DNA from: Mesorhizobium loti
GTDB taxonomy: Bacteria; Pseudomonadota; Alphaproteobacteria; Rhizobiales; Rhizobiaceae
Direction of reading: 5' to 3'
NCBI RefSeq assembly: GCF_003148495.1
Contig: NZ_QGGH01000003.1
Span: 124,001-188,000 of the forward strand
DNA length: 64,000 bases
Below, in pieces: positions 36,915-45,689 of this stretch; the stretch's first letter is position 1, and every line of letters starts with the position of its first letter. Below the pieces are notes generated by a model. It did no database searches. It saw only the letters and a program-made list of their open reading frames with translations, and was not told the DNA's origin. Both the position numbers and the translations under genes were made by a program.

Positions 36915-37183
36915 CGCTTTTCCCGTATTCCAACTGGTGCGGCGGCAGGCCGGCTTGGCGTCCTGCCCGTCGCTTCATTTTGATTTAATCTGGGTTACCA
37001 AACGGTGAATTTCCTTTGAGAAAAGGACCCGCACCCGAGGAAACCGCCGCCATTCCCGCGCCGCCGCCCTCACAGCGGGTGGCGCGACGTCCCTTCGGCG
37101 ACTTGGAGGCCACGAAAGCGGCAAGAGTTTGACTTTTTGCGCTGCCGCCGGAAGCCGGCTTCAACGGCGTTTCGCGTGCGCGT

Positions 37184-37546
37184 TCAGCCCTTGTCGGCGA
37201 TGGCGTCCTTGGCGGCCTGCCGGTGCGCCGGGGTGATGTGGGCGCTGACGGCGGTGATCGCGGCGGTGAGCACGGCGATGTCGTCGGTGAAGCCAAGCCC
37301 GAAGACGAAGTCGGGGATGACATCCACCGGCAGCACGAAATAGCCGAGCGCGGCCAGCAGAATGCCCTTGGCGCGCATCGGCGTGTTCTTGTCCATGGCG
37401 CAGTAATAGGCGGCCACGACCTCTTCCATGAAGGGGATCTGCCGCGCGGCCTTCTTGGCCGTGCGCCAGAATTTCTCGCGCACTTCGTCCTCGTCGCCGA
37501 GCTTGCCGCCAAAGCCGAAGAAATCAAAACCGGATTGTTGCGCCAT
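37184..37546 (-). CDS. YkvA/DUF1232 family protein
   Basis: A 120-residue protein with the DUF1232 core LLAALGYFVLPVDVIPDFVFGLGFTDDIAVLTAAI near the middle, the region thought to be membrane-associated. AAGGAGAAACTG precedes the ATG at 37546, which fixes the start; the upstream extension to 37660 is rejected. Function unknown. Confidence 0.82.
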   Translation of the reverse strand: MAQQSGFDFFGFGGKLGDEDEVREKFWRTAKKAARQIPFMEEVVAAYYCAMDKNTPMRAKGILLAALGYFVLPVDVIPDFVFGLGFTDDIAVLTAAITAVSAHITPAHRQAAKDAIADKG

Positions 37547-37707
37547 CAGTTTCTCCTTGCAGGGCCCATGCGCATCCCGGCGCATGCCCGCGAGCGAAAA
37601 TGTGGTGAAACCCGACCCCCGCTGCAAGATGCCGGCGCCAATTTGGGTTTGCTGCCGCATCGTGGACGTCGCAACACCCGGGGCGATACCCGAGGCGATA
37701 GCGGGGG

Positions 37708-38004
37708 TCAGCCGCCGGCAAAGCGGTTCATCTTCTTCGCCAGATCGATATCGAGCGCGGTGACGCCGCCGGCATCGTGGGTGTTGAGCGTCACGTCGAC
37801 GGTCTTGTAGACATTCGACCAGTCGGGATGGTGGTCCATCTTCTCGGCGGCAAGCGCGACGCGGGTCATGAAGGCGAAGGCCTCGGAGAAATTCGCGAAG
37901 GTGAATGTGCGCCTGATGGAGGCGCCATCCGCCGCCGGTGCCCAGCCTTCGAGCCCGACCAGCGCGGCGGCGATTGCGTCCTTGCCCAGTTTCTCTCTCG
38001 TCAT
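37708..38004 (-). CDS. phhB: Pterin-4a-carbinolamine dehydratase
   Basis: A 98-residue enzyme that recycles the 4a-hydroxy-tetrahydropterin made by phenylalanine hydroxylase. The active-site block is [29 protein letters not shown], with the catalytic histidines HH and the later H. Start at MTREKLG (38004) with GGGAAG upstream. No phhA is nearby. Confidence 0.93.
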   Translation of the reverse strand: MTREKLGKDAIAAALVGLEGWAPAADGASIRRTFTFANFSEAFAFMTRVALAAEKMDHHPDWSNVYKTVDVTLNTHDAGGVTALDIDLAKKMNRFAGG

Positions 38005-38088
38005 GTCAGCTTCCCGTGCTATTTCCAAAAATGACTCTCACCATAGTGTATGTCGCCCAAAAGTGCGTTGCGGTTTTGGGATAGCGAC

Positions 38089-38631
38089 ATGCACAAAGAC
38101 AAATCCGGATCGATGAGCGCGAAGCCCATAAATTCCATTCTTTTCGTCTGCCTCGGCAACATCTGCCGCTCGCCGCTGGCGGAAGGTGTCCTTCGAGCCG
38201 TCCTGGCGGAGCGCGGTTTGGGCCACGATATCTTGCTCGATTCGGCGGCAACCAGCGGCTGGGAGGTCGGCTCCGCTCCCGATCCACGCTCGATCGCGGT
38301 TGCGGTGCGCCACGGCGTCGACATTTCCGGGCAGACGGCGCGTAAGGTCACGCCGCAGGATTTCCACCGCTTCGACCTGATCCTCGGCATGGACCGGTCG
38401 AATGTTGCTGATCTGAAAGCGCTGGCGCCGGCAGCCATGCGCGACCGGGTGCAACTGTTCCTGGAATTCGCGCACGGCAAGGCGGGTGATGTGCCGGACC
38501 CCTACTATGACGGTGCGGAAGCCTTCGCTTCGGTCTACCGCATGATCCGCGAGGCGTCGGAGGCGCTGGCGACAAGGCTGGAGGTGCGGGCGTCCGTGCC
38601 TGACAGCGGCCAGGCTTCCTCGACGATATAG
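38089..38631 (+). CDS. Low-molecular-weight protein tyrosine phosphatase
   Basis: A 180-residue phosphatase with the P-loop C-x5-R as VCLGNICRSP (C21, R27) and the general acid in VPDPYYDG. Start could be 38089 (used here) or MSAKPIN at 38113; both keep the whole domain. The last 97 bases overlap the convergent thpR gene, and the C-terminal 22 or so residues go beyond the usual end of the family. Substrate unknown; often linked to polysaccharide kinases, none of which are here. Confidence 0.88.
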   Translation: MHKDKSGSMSAKPINSILFVCLGNICRSPLAEGVLRAVLAERGLGHDILLDSAATSGWEVGSAPDPRSIAVAVRHGVDISGQTARKVTPQDFHRFDLILGMDRSNVADLKALAPAAMRDRVQLFLEFAHGKAGDVPDPYYDGAEAFASVYRMIREASEALATRLEVRASVPDSGQASSTI

Positions 38632-39131
38632 GGGCCGCCGCCGACCGAATCGCGCGACGACATCAGCACGAAACGGCCGATGCGGAACGGCAGCGTCGAG
38701 AAATTGCCGCGCGCCGACAGATATTGGGCGACGTCCAACGGGGTCGAATTGCGCAGCCTTGCAAGCGTGACATGCGGCATGAACTTGCGCGGGTCGGCGG
38801 GGATGCCGAGCCGCTGGCAGATGCGGTCGATCTCGCCCTGAAGGGCGGCAAGATCGGGCGAGGCGGAAGCACCGGCCCACACCGCATGCGGCTTCTTCTG
38901 GCCGAAAGCGCCGACGCCGGACAGCGCCAGCGAGAAGGAAGGGCGATGGACACGGTCGAGCGCGTTGGCGATCTCGTCGGCGACATGGCCTGGGACATCG
39001 CCGATGAAACGCAGCGTCAGGTGGTAGTTCTCGACGTCGATCCAGCGGGCGCCTGGCAGGCCGCCCCGCAGCAGGGACAGCGAAAGGGCGGCGTCACGCG
39101 GAATTTCGAGGGCGGTGAAAAGACGCGGCAT
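38535..39131 (-). CDS. thpR: RNA 2',3'-cyclic phosphodiesterase (2H family)
   Basis: A 198-residue 2H phosphoesterase with both H-x-T/S-x motifs: YHLTLRF (about 48-54) and HVTLAR (about 134-139). It starts MPRLFTALEIP, the classical beginning of the 2'-5' RNA ligase-like family; the ATG at 39131 is preferred over 39167. The C-terminal stretch after EAWPLSG overlaps the phosphatase gene on the other strand by 97 bp. Acts on 2',3'-cyclic ends of RNA in vitro; in vivo role unknown. Confidence 0.9.
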   Translation of the reverse strand: MPRLFTALEIPRDAALSLSLLRGGLPGARWIDVENYHLTLRFIGDVPGHVADEIANALDRVHRPSFSLALSGVGAFGQKKPHAVWAGASASPDLAALQGEIDRICQRLGIPADPRKFMPHVTLARLRNSTPLDVAQYLSARGNFSTLPFRIGRFVLMSSRDSVGGGPYIVEEAWPLSGTDARTSSLVASASDASRIMR

Positions 39132-39259
39132 GAAGAGCCTCCCTTCCTCGAATCGAACTGTACCCATAGCGAATCATCGATAGTCAAACGGGGCAAGATG
39201 TTTGTTGGTCACAGTCTTTGTTAAAAAGCTTCCCCAACGGAAACAGCTCCAGTCCCGCC

Positions 39260-39904
39260 TTACAAGCCGCCCGGCACCGCCAAGATGGCCTTCTCGACGG
39301 TGGGCAGGATGCGTTCGACCATCTGGTCGACGCCTCGCGCGTTCGGATGCAAGCCGTCCTCGAGCCGCATGCCCGGTTGGCCGGCGACGCCGTCGAGAAA
39401 GAACGGGTAGAGCGCAACGCCATATTTGCCGGCCAGGTCCGGAAAGATGGCGTCGAAGGCGTTCTGGTAGTCGGCACCAAGATTGGGTGCGGCGCGCATG
39501 CCGGCCAAAAGCACGGCAATCTTGCGCTCTTTCAGTCTACCCAGCATCTCGTCGAGGTTCTTCTTGGTGATGTCGGGCGAGACGCCGCGCAGCATGTCGT
39601 TGGCACCGAGTTCGAGGATGACCAGCTGCGTGCCGTCCGGCACCGACCAGTCGAGCCGCGCCAGGCCGCCGCTCGTCGTGTCGCCGGAGACGCCGGCATT
39701 GGCGACGGTCACATCATGGCCCTTGGTGCCAAGCGCTGCCTGCAGCCTGTCGGTAAAGCCCTGGTCCGGCCCAAGGCCGAAGCCCGCCATCAGGCTGTCA
39801 CCGAAGCCGACGATCTTGAACGGCTCTGCACGCGCCGACGACATGGCGCCGCAAATGGCGAGGAAAACCATGAAGCCTGCGGCAATACTGCGTTTGAAAG
39901 ACAT
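39260..39904 (-). CDS. TesA-like periplasmic esterase (SGNH/GDSL)
   Basis: A 214-residue hydrolase with signal peptide about 1-26 and all four SGNH blocks: GDSL (35-38, nucleophile S37), GVSGDTT (block II Gly), GANDMLRG (block III Asn) and DGLHPN (catalytic Asp/His). It is a lysophospholipase/thioesterase I type. It is divergent from an ABC ATPase-permease pair of the YbbAP type, the same neighbourhood as tesA in E. coli. Confidence 0.9.
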   Translation of the reverse strand: MSFKRSIAAGFMVFLAICGAMSSARAEPFKIVGFGDSLMAGFGLGPDQGFTDRLQAALGTKGHDVTVANAGVSGDTTSGGLARLDWSVPDGTQLVILELGANDMLRGVSPDITKKNLDEMLGRLKERKIAVLLAGMRAAPNLGADYQNAFDAIFPDLAGKYGVALYPFFLDGVAGQPGMRLEDGLHPNARGVDQMVERILPTVEKAILAVPGGL

Positions 39905-39992
39905 GCGGCAGGCCCCATATGAACAAGGAATTCTTCCGGCGACGGCTTCCGGCAAAGCAGAGCCTTCATCCTCCATATAGGACGCTTTCATT

Positions 39993-40682
39993 TTGACAGA
40001 AGCCGTCATCGCGCTGAAAGACGTATCGCTGACGCTCGGCGAAGGGGCCTCTTCCGTCCATGTGCTGAAGGGCGTCAGCCTCGATGTGGCGGCTGGTGAG
40101 GCGACCGGCATCGTCGGTCCTTCGGGTTCCGGCAAGTCGACATTGCTGATGGTTCTGGCTGGTCTGGAAAGGGTCGATTCGGGTACGGTTCGAATCGCCG
40201 GCGAGTTGCTCAACGGCAAAAGCGAAGACCAGATTGCTTCGTTTCGTGGCCGAAACATTGGCATCGTGTTCCAGTCCTTCCACCTCATTCCCAACATGAC
40301 GGCGCTCGAAAATGTCGCGGTGCCGCTGGAACTGGCCGGGCACGCCGATCCGTTTTCGGTGGCGGCGCGCGAGCTGGCGGCGGTTGGCTTGAGCGACCGC
40401 GTCACCCACTATCCCGGCGAATTGTCGGGCGGCGAGCAGCAGCGCGTGGCGATCGCCCGGGCGCTGGCGCCGTCGCCGCGCATTCTCATCGCCGACGAGC
40501 CGACCGGCAATCTCGACCAGGCGACCGGGCGGCAGGTCGCCGACCTGCTGTTCGCCAAGGCGGCCGAGCGCGGCATGACGCTGGTGCTGGTCACCCATGA
40601 TCCGGCCCTTGCGGCACGCTGTTCGCGCCAGGTTTCGATGCGGTCCGGCCGGATCGAGGCGCCCGTCAAGGTGACGGCCTGA
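39993..40682 (+). CDS. ABC transporter ATPase, YbbA/LolD type
   Basis: A 229-residue ATPase: Walker A GPSGSGKST (42-50), Q loop in VFQSFHLIPNMTAL, signature LSGGEQQRVAIARAL, Walker B ILIADEPTGNLD and a switch His in VTHD. No ATG precedes the conserved N-terminus; the TTG at 39993 with AGGA 10 bases upstream is the best start. Stop and the permease ATG overlap in TGATG. Forms a mechanotransmission-type transporter with the next gene. Confidence 0.88.
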   Translation: MTEAVIALKDVSLTLGEGASSVHVLKGVSLDVAAGEATGIVGPSGSGKSTLLMVLAGLERVDSGTVRIAGELLNGKSEDQIASFRGRNIGIVFQSFHLIPNMTALENVAVPLELAGHADPFSVAARELAAVGLSDRVTHYPGELSGGEQQRVAIARALAPSPRILIADEPTGNLDQATGRQVADLLFAKAAERGMTLVLVTHDPALAARCSRQVSMRSGRIEAPVKVTA

Positions 40683-43231
40683 TGCCATTGTCGCAGACGC
40701 TGAGGCTCGCGGTCCGCTTTTCGCTGCGCGAGATGCGCGGCGGCCTGTCCGGCTTCCTGATCTTCCTCGCCTGCATCGCGCTCGGCGTTGCGGCCATCGG
40801 CGGCGTCAACTCGGTGGCGCGTTCGATCACCGCCGGTGTCGCCAATCAGGGCCAGACGCTGCTTGGCGGCGATCTTCGCTTCCAGATCAACCAGCGTGAC
40901 GCCAGCCAGCCCGAACGCGGCTTCCTTGATGGGCTGGGCGAGATTTCCAGAACCGCCAGCATGCGCTCGATGGCGCGTCTCGCCGACGGAACCGACCAGG
41001 CGCTGGTCGAGGCCAAGGCGGTCGACCATGCCTATCCGCTCTATGGCACGCTCGAGACCGAGCCGGCGCTGTCGAAGCAGGAACTGTTCGGCGAAGAGTT
41101 CGGTGTTTTCGGCGCCGCGGCCCCCGATCTGCTGTTCGAGCGCCTGCATCTCAAGCTCGGCGACCGGCTGAAGCTCGGCACCGCCACCTTCGAACTGCGA
41201 GCCAGGCTGGTCACCGAACCGGACGCCGTGTCCGACGGTTTCGGCTTCGCGCCGAGGCTGATGATCTCGACCGAAGGGCTGGCGGCCACCGGACTGGTCC
41301 AGCCGGGCAGCCTGGTCGAGAATGCCTACAAGATCCGGCTGCCGGCGGACGCCGACGAGGCGCGGCTCAAGGCCATCCAGGATCAGGCGGCCAGCGATTT
41401 TCCCGAGGCCGGCTGGTCGATCCGCACGCGCAGCAACGCCGCTCCCGCGCTGTCGTCCAACATCGAACGCTTCTCGCAGTTCCTGACCCTGGTCGGGCTG
41501 ACGGCGCTGGTGGTCGGCGGTGTTGGCGTTGCCAATGCGGTGCGCGCCTATCTCGACGGCAAGCGCGGCGTCATCGCCACTTTCAAGAGCCTGGGCGCTT
41601 CGGGCGGCTTCGTCTTTGCCGTCTACCTCGTGCAGATCCTGATCATAGCCGCACTCGGTATCATCCTGGGACTTGTGCTGGGGGCGCTGATGCCATTCGC
41701 GGCGAGTGCCGCACTTCAGTCCGTCATTCCGGTGCCGGCGCAAGGCGGCTTCTATCCCGGCGCGCTCGGCATGGCGGCGCTGTTCGGCCTGCTGGTGACG
41801 CTGGCCTTCGCTTTGCTGCCGCTCGGCCGCGCTCGCGACGTGCCGGCCACCGCGCTGTTTCGCGAGATGGGGCTGGAAGGCCGTGGCTTGCCGCGCCCGG
41901 TCTATGTCGTGGCGGCCATCGGCATCGCGCTCTTGCTGGCGGCGCTGGCAATTCTGTTCTCGGGCGACCAGCGCATCGCCTCGATCTTCGTCGGCGCCAC
42001 CATCTTCGCTTTCCTGGTGCTGCGCCTGGTCGGCGCGCTGGTGCAATGGGCGGCCAGGAAGAGCCCGCGTGTGCGCTTCGTCGCGCTGCGGCTCGCCGTA
42101 GGCAACATCCATCGGCCCGGCGCATTGACGCCATCGGTGGTGCTGTCGCTGGGGCTCGGGCTGACGCTGCTGGTGACGCTGGCGCTGATCGACGGCAATC
42201 TGCGGCGCCAGATCTCCGGCAGCCTGCCGGAGCGGGCGCCGAACTTCTTCTTCGTCGACATCCAGAGCAGCGATGTCGATTCCTTCTCCGCGCTGATCGG
42301 CAAGGAGGCACCGCGGGGAACGCTGGCCAAGGTGCCCATGCTGCGCGGCCGGGTGATGGCGCTGAACGGTGTCGATGTCGACAAGGTGAAGGTGCCGGCG
42401 GCAGGCGCCTGGGTGCTGAAGGGTGATCGTGGCCTGACCTATGACGCCAGGCAGCCGGAAAACACGACGCTGACCGAGGGCAGCTGGTGGCCGGACAAGT
42501 ATAGCGGCGAACCGCTGGTCTCGTTTTCGGCGCAAGAAGGCAAGGAGATCGGGCTGAAGCTCGGCGACACCATCACCGTCAATGTGCTCGGCCGCAATGT
42601 CACGGCCAGGATCGCCAATTTCCGCCAGGTCGAATGGGAGACGATGGGCATCAATTTCGTCATGGTGTTCTCGCCCAACACATTCGCAGGCGCCCCGCAT
42701 GGCTGGATGGCGACGTTGACCGAAAAGAATGCCTCGACGGCGGACGACGCTCGTATCCTCAATGCCGTCACCCGCGCCTTCCCGGCGGTGACGTCGGTCC
42801 GGGTCAAGGATGCGCTCGATGTCGTCAACCGGCTGGTCGGGCAGCTTGGCACGGCGATCCGCGCCGCGGCCGGCGTGGCGCTGATCGCTTCGGTGCTGGT
42901 GCTAGCCGGCGCGCTAGCCGCCGGCAACCGGGCGCGCATCCATGACGCGGTGGTGCTGAAGACGCTTGGCGCTACCCGCAGGACGCTGATATCAGCCTTC
43001 TCGCTCGAATACATGCTGATCGGGCTCGCTACCGCGATCTTCGCGCTGGCGGCAGGCAGTGCCGCTGCCTGGTTCGTCGTCGCGCGCATCATGACATTGC
43101 CGTCGCATTTCATGCCCGAGGTGGCGGTGGCGACCATTCTGTTCTCGCTGGTGATCACGGTCGGCATCGGCCTCGCCGGCACCTGGCGGGTGCTTGGCCA
43201 GAAGGCAGCACCCGTGCTGCGCAACCTGTGA
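40682..43231 (+). CDS. ABC transporter permease, YbbP-like (FtsX domains)
   Basis: An 849-residue membrane protein with an N-terminal helix (residues about 22-42), a large periplasmic domain, and two FtsX blocks with clusters of helices (about 265-385 and 730-845). Such large MacB/LolE-like permeases with YbbA ATPases extract or remodel envelope lipids or substrates. Translationally coupled to the ATPase. The divergent TesA-like esterase suggests a joint lipid role, though this is unproven. Confidence 0.88.
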   Translation: MPLSQTLRLAVRFSLREMRGGLSGFLIFLACIALGVAAIGGVNSVARSITAGVANQGQTLLGGDLRFQINQRDASQPERGFLDGLGEISRTASMRSMARLADGTDQALVEAKAVDHAYPLYGTLETEPALSKQELFGEEFGVFGAAAPDLLFERLHLKLGDRLKLGTATFELRARLVTEPDAVSDGFGFAPRLMISTEGLAATGLVQPGSLVENAYKIRLPADADEARLKAIQDQAASDFPEAGWSIRTRSNAAPALSSNIERFSQFLTLVGLTALVVGGVGVANAVRAYLDGKRGVIATFKSLGASGGFVFAVYLVQILIIAALGIILGLVLGALMPFAASAALQSVIPVPAQGGFYPGALGMAALFGLLVTLAFALLPLGRARDVPATALFREMGLEGRGLPRPVYVVAAIGIALLLAALAILFSGDQRIASIFVGATIFAFLVLRLVGALVQWAARKSPRVRFVALRLAVGNIHRPGALTPSVVLSLGLGLTLLVTLALIDGNLRRQISGSLPERAPNFFFVDIQSSDVDSFSALIGKEAPRGTLAKVPMLRGRVMALNGVDVDKVKVPAAGAWVLKGDRGLTYDARQPENTTLTEGSWWPDKYSGEPLVSFSAQEGKEIGLKLGDTITVNVLGRNVTARIANFRQVEWETMGINFVMVFSPNTFAGAPHGWMATLTEKNASTADDARILNAVTRAFPAVTSVRVKDALDVVNRLVGQLGTAIRAAAGVALIASVLVLAGALAAGNRARIHDAVVLKTLGATRRTLISAFSLEYMLIGLATAIFALAAGSAAAWFVVARIMTLPSHFMPEVAVATILFSLVITVGIGLAGTWRVLGQKAAPVLRNL

Positions 43232-43472
43232 CCTTAGGTCCGCAACGGCCACCCTGGATTAAATCTTGGTAAGAATGCCGTCCGCAAAGCCGAGGAATCG
43301 GCACTTCGTTGTCTCACGAACCGTTACATCCGGTTACGGTCTTGTTCTTGACGCGAATAACCATCATATTTCGCCACAGGCATGCTGGAGCCCTGCCAGC
43401 GGCGCCTGGGTCCGGTGGATTTATTCCGACTGGGCCTGACACCGGACGGGGCAGAAGCAATAGAGGACTACA

Positions 43473-44252
43473 ATGGCTGATCCCATTCGCAACTACCAGA
43501 CGCGCGCCGTGCCCGGCGTCGGCGTCGGTGCTGACATCGATCAGGGCCTGCGCGCCTACATGATCAAGGTCTACAATCTGATGGGGCTTGGCCTCCTCAT
43601 CACCGGTCTTGCCGCTGTCGGCACGATCATGCTGGCCACCACCACCGATCCGGCTTCGGCTGTCGCGACGCTGCCAAGCGGCGAGATGCTGACCTCGTTC
43701 GGCTACGCGATCTTCGGCTCGCCGCTGCGCTGGGTGGTGATCTTTGCCCCGCTGGCCGCGGTGCTGTTCCTGTCGTTCCGGGTCCAGTCGATGAGCGTTG
43801 CGGCGGCGCAGACGACGTTCTGGGTCTACGCCGGCCTCGTCGGCCTGTCGCTGTCGTCGATCTTCCTGGTCTACACGGCGGCCAGCATTTCGCAGACCTT
43901 CTTCGCCACCGCAGCGGCCTTCGGCGCGCTGTCGCTCTACGGCTACACGACCAAGCGCGACCTGACCGCGATGGGCTCGTTCTTGATCATGGGCGTGTTC
44001 GGTCTGATCATCGCCATGGTCATCAACATCTTCCTGCAGTCGTCGGCCCTGTCCTTCGCCGTTTCGGCGATCGGCGTGCTGATCTTCTCGGGCCTCACCG
44101 CCTATGACACGCAGAAGATCAAGGAAATGTACTTCGATGGCGACGCCTCGGATGTCGCTGGCCGCAAGGCGATCATGGGTGCGCTGAGGCTCTATCTCGA
44201 CTTCATCAACCTGTTCATGTTCCTGCTGCAGTTCATGGGCGATCGCCGCTAG
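43473..44252 (+). CDS. Bax inhibitor-1/YccA family membrane protein
   Basis: A 259-residue seven-helix protein of the TMBIM/BI-1 family. The conserved tail (YDTQKIKEMYFDGDASDVAGRKAIMGALRLYLDFINLFMFLLQFMG) carries the family signature with the internal Asp residues. Start follows AGAGGACTACA. In E. coli the homologue YccA modulates FtsH. Followed by a strong terminator; the 241 bp upstream hold no other gene. Confidence 0.92.
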   Translation: MADPIRNYQTRAVPGVGVGADIDQGLRAYMIKVYNLMGLGLLITGLAAVGTIMLATTTDPASAVATLPSGEMLTSFGYAIFGSPLRWVVIFAPLAAVLFLSFRVQSMSVAAAQTTFWVYAGLVGLSLSSIFLVYTAASISQTFFATAAAFGALSLYGYTTKRDLTAMGSFLIMGVFGLIIAMVINIFLQSSALSFAVSAIGVLIFSGLTAYDTQKIKEMYFDGDASDVAGRKAIMGALRLYLDFINLFMFLLQFMGDRR

Positions 44253-44292
44253 GTTTTGTCCGGCTCATGATCTGACTGGACCATCGAATTCC

Positions 44293-44326
44293 AAAAGGGC
44301 GGCCCAACGGCCGCCCTTTTCTTTTG
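44293..44326 (+). terminator. Rho-independent terminator
   Basis: AAAAGGGCGGCC-CAAC-GGCCGCCCTTTT, 12-bp perfect arms with a run of T (TTTTCTTTT) behind, 40 bp after the Bax-inhibitor gene. Confidence 0.9.
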
Positions 44327-44374
44327 TGCCGGTCTTTGCTGTTATTGCGAGCAGAGAAATGGCATGCATAAATT

Positions 44375-44953
44375 ATGAGCAGTATTACGATTCGACCCGC
44401 GACGGTGGCCGACCTTGACCGAATCACGGACATCTATGCCGACGCGGTGACTCAAGGCACGGCGAGCTATGAGCTGGAGCCACCCAGCCGAGCGGAGATG
44501 GGCACTCGATTCGATAGTTTGATGGCCGGCGGATTTCCTTATCTGGTGGCGGAGAAGGATGGCGCCGTTCTTGGCTACGCCTATGCCGGTGCCTTCCGGC
44601 CGCGTCCGGCCTACCGCTTCATCGTCGAGGATTCGGTCTATATCGCGCCCTGGGCGAAGGGCCAGGGCGTTGGCTTGTTGCTGATGCAGCAGCTGATCGA
44701 GGCGGTGCGGGGCGCGGGCTTCCGCCAGATCATCGCGGTGATCGGCGATGGCCGTCCCGACAGCGCCTCGGTGCGGCTGCACGAAAAGCTCGGCTTTCGC
44801 CATTCAGGCCGCCTGGAAGGCTCCGGCTACAAGCACGGACGCTGGCTGGACACGGTGTTCATGCAGCTGTCGCTGAATGGCGGGGCAGTGACGCCGCCCG
44901 ATCCCGAATCGCTGCCGGAGCGGAAGTTCCGCGAGGGCCTTGGAGGGAAATGA
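44375..44953 (+). CDS. GNAT N-acetyltransferase, phosphinothricin/methionine sulfoximine type
   Basis: A 192-residue acetyltransferase resembling the Pat/MnaT (YncA) group: IRPATVADLDRITDIYADAVTQGTASYELEPPS, GYAYAGAFRPRPAYRFIVEDSVYIAPWAKGQGVGLLLMQQLIE (Ac-CoA motif KGQGVG) and LHEKLGFRHSGRLEGSGYKHGRWLDTVFMQ. Members acetylate amino-acid analogues such as methionine sulfoximine; the natural substrate here is unknown. Its stop codon touches the 8-bp repeat array. Confidence 0.88.
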   Translation: MSSITIRPATVADLDRITDIYADAVTQGTASYELEPPSRAEMGTRFDSLMAGGFPYLVAEKDGAVLGYAYAGAFRPRPAYRFIVEDSVYIAPWAKGQGVGLLLMQQLIEAVRGAGFRQIIAVIGDGRPDSASVRLHEKLGFRHSGRLEGSGYKHGRWLDTVFMQLSLNGGAVTPPDPESLPERKFREGLGGK

Positions 44954-45078
44954 ACTGAGGAATTGAAGAATTGATGAACTGAAGAATAAAAGAAACAGCG
45001 GCTATATATATCGTTGCGGGCCTTTTCTTCAACTCATCAATTCTCCAGTTCTTCAATTCTCCAGTTCTTCAATTCTCC
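44952..45078. repeat. Inverted array of 8-bp repeats GAAYTGRR
   Basis: Left arm (44952-44991): GAACTGAG, GAATTGAA, GAATTGAT, GAACTGAA, GAATAAAA, head to tail. Right arm (45025-45078), on the opposite strand, has about seven units of the same octamer (GAATTGAA, GAACTGGA, GAATTGAT, GAGTTGAA). A spacer with GGCTATATATATCG lies between. It separates the acetyltransferase from the DUF2794 gene; no gene is seen in it. Confidence 0.8.
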
Positions 45079-45092
45079 TGCTCCAATTCCCC

Positions 45093-45479
45093 TCAGGCCT
45101 CGACCACTTTCAACTTGCTGTCGAAAATCCCAAGCACGCGGCCGAGTTCCTGGCCGCGCTTCAAGATGCGGCCGCCGGCGGCAATGACGGCAAAGGCGCC
45201 CTGCTTGCGGGCCAGTTTCGGATCCTTGACGATCTGGAACAGCGGCACTTCGCTGGTGCGGCGGAACACGGAAAAAACAGCGCGGTCGGTGAGATGATCG
45301 ATAGCGTAGTCGCGCCATTCATTGGCGGCGACCATGCGTCCGTAGAGTCTGAGGATCTGATCCAGCTCGCGCCGGTCGAACCGCACCGGCTGATCAAGGC
45401 GCTCGCGTCGCGCCTCGTGCAGCGGGATCAATATTGCGGATGCGTCACCATCCCCCGTCCCGCCGCTGTCATCGGTCAT
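45093..45479 (-). CDS. DUF2794 domain-containing protein
   Basis: A 128-residue protein matching the alphaproteobacterial DUF2794: VRFDRRELDQILRLYGRMVAANEWRDYAIDHLTDRAVFSVFRRTSEVPLFQIVKDPKLARKQGAFAVIAAGGRILKRG. Start MTDDSGG at 45479; the 52-codon upstream extension is not homologous. Function unknown. Next to a candidate divergent RNA. Confidence 0.85.
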   Translation of the reverse strand: MTDDSGGTGDGDASAILIPLHEARRERLDQPVRFDRRELDQILRLYGRMVAANEWRDYAIDHLTDRAVFSVFRRTSEVPLFQIVKDPKLARKQGAFAVIAAGGRILKRGQELGRVLGIFDSKLKVVEA

Positions 45480-45689
45480 GCCTCGATCCTTCAAAATGAA
45501 TCTTTGCCAGCCAAAGTTGGCGTGTTCGCAGCTGAATTGCAAGACCCGGCGAAGCACGGCGGCGCCGCGCTGTTTCCGCCACGTCCAGTCACTTTTATGA
45601 AACGCCGTGTTGGAATTGGTGATGCTTCGCCACATTTCTGCCTTTTTTTATCCGCGCTCATGCCCCAATGTCCGACGAATTTACCGGCG

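Noticed and set aside
40409..42700. 763-codon open frame antisense to the YbbP-like permease
   Set aside because: Mirror frame of a GC-rich gene; composition (Arg/His/Gln/Gly-rich, no domain) is that of a shadow, while the plus strand has a clear membrane protein.
43341..43375. CTTGAC promoter before the Bax-inhibitor gene
   Set aside because: A -35-like TTGACG is present but no -10 element lies at a suitable distance.
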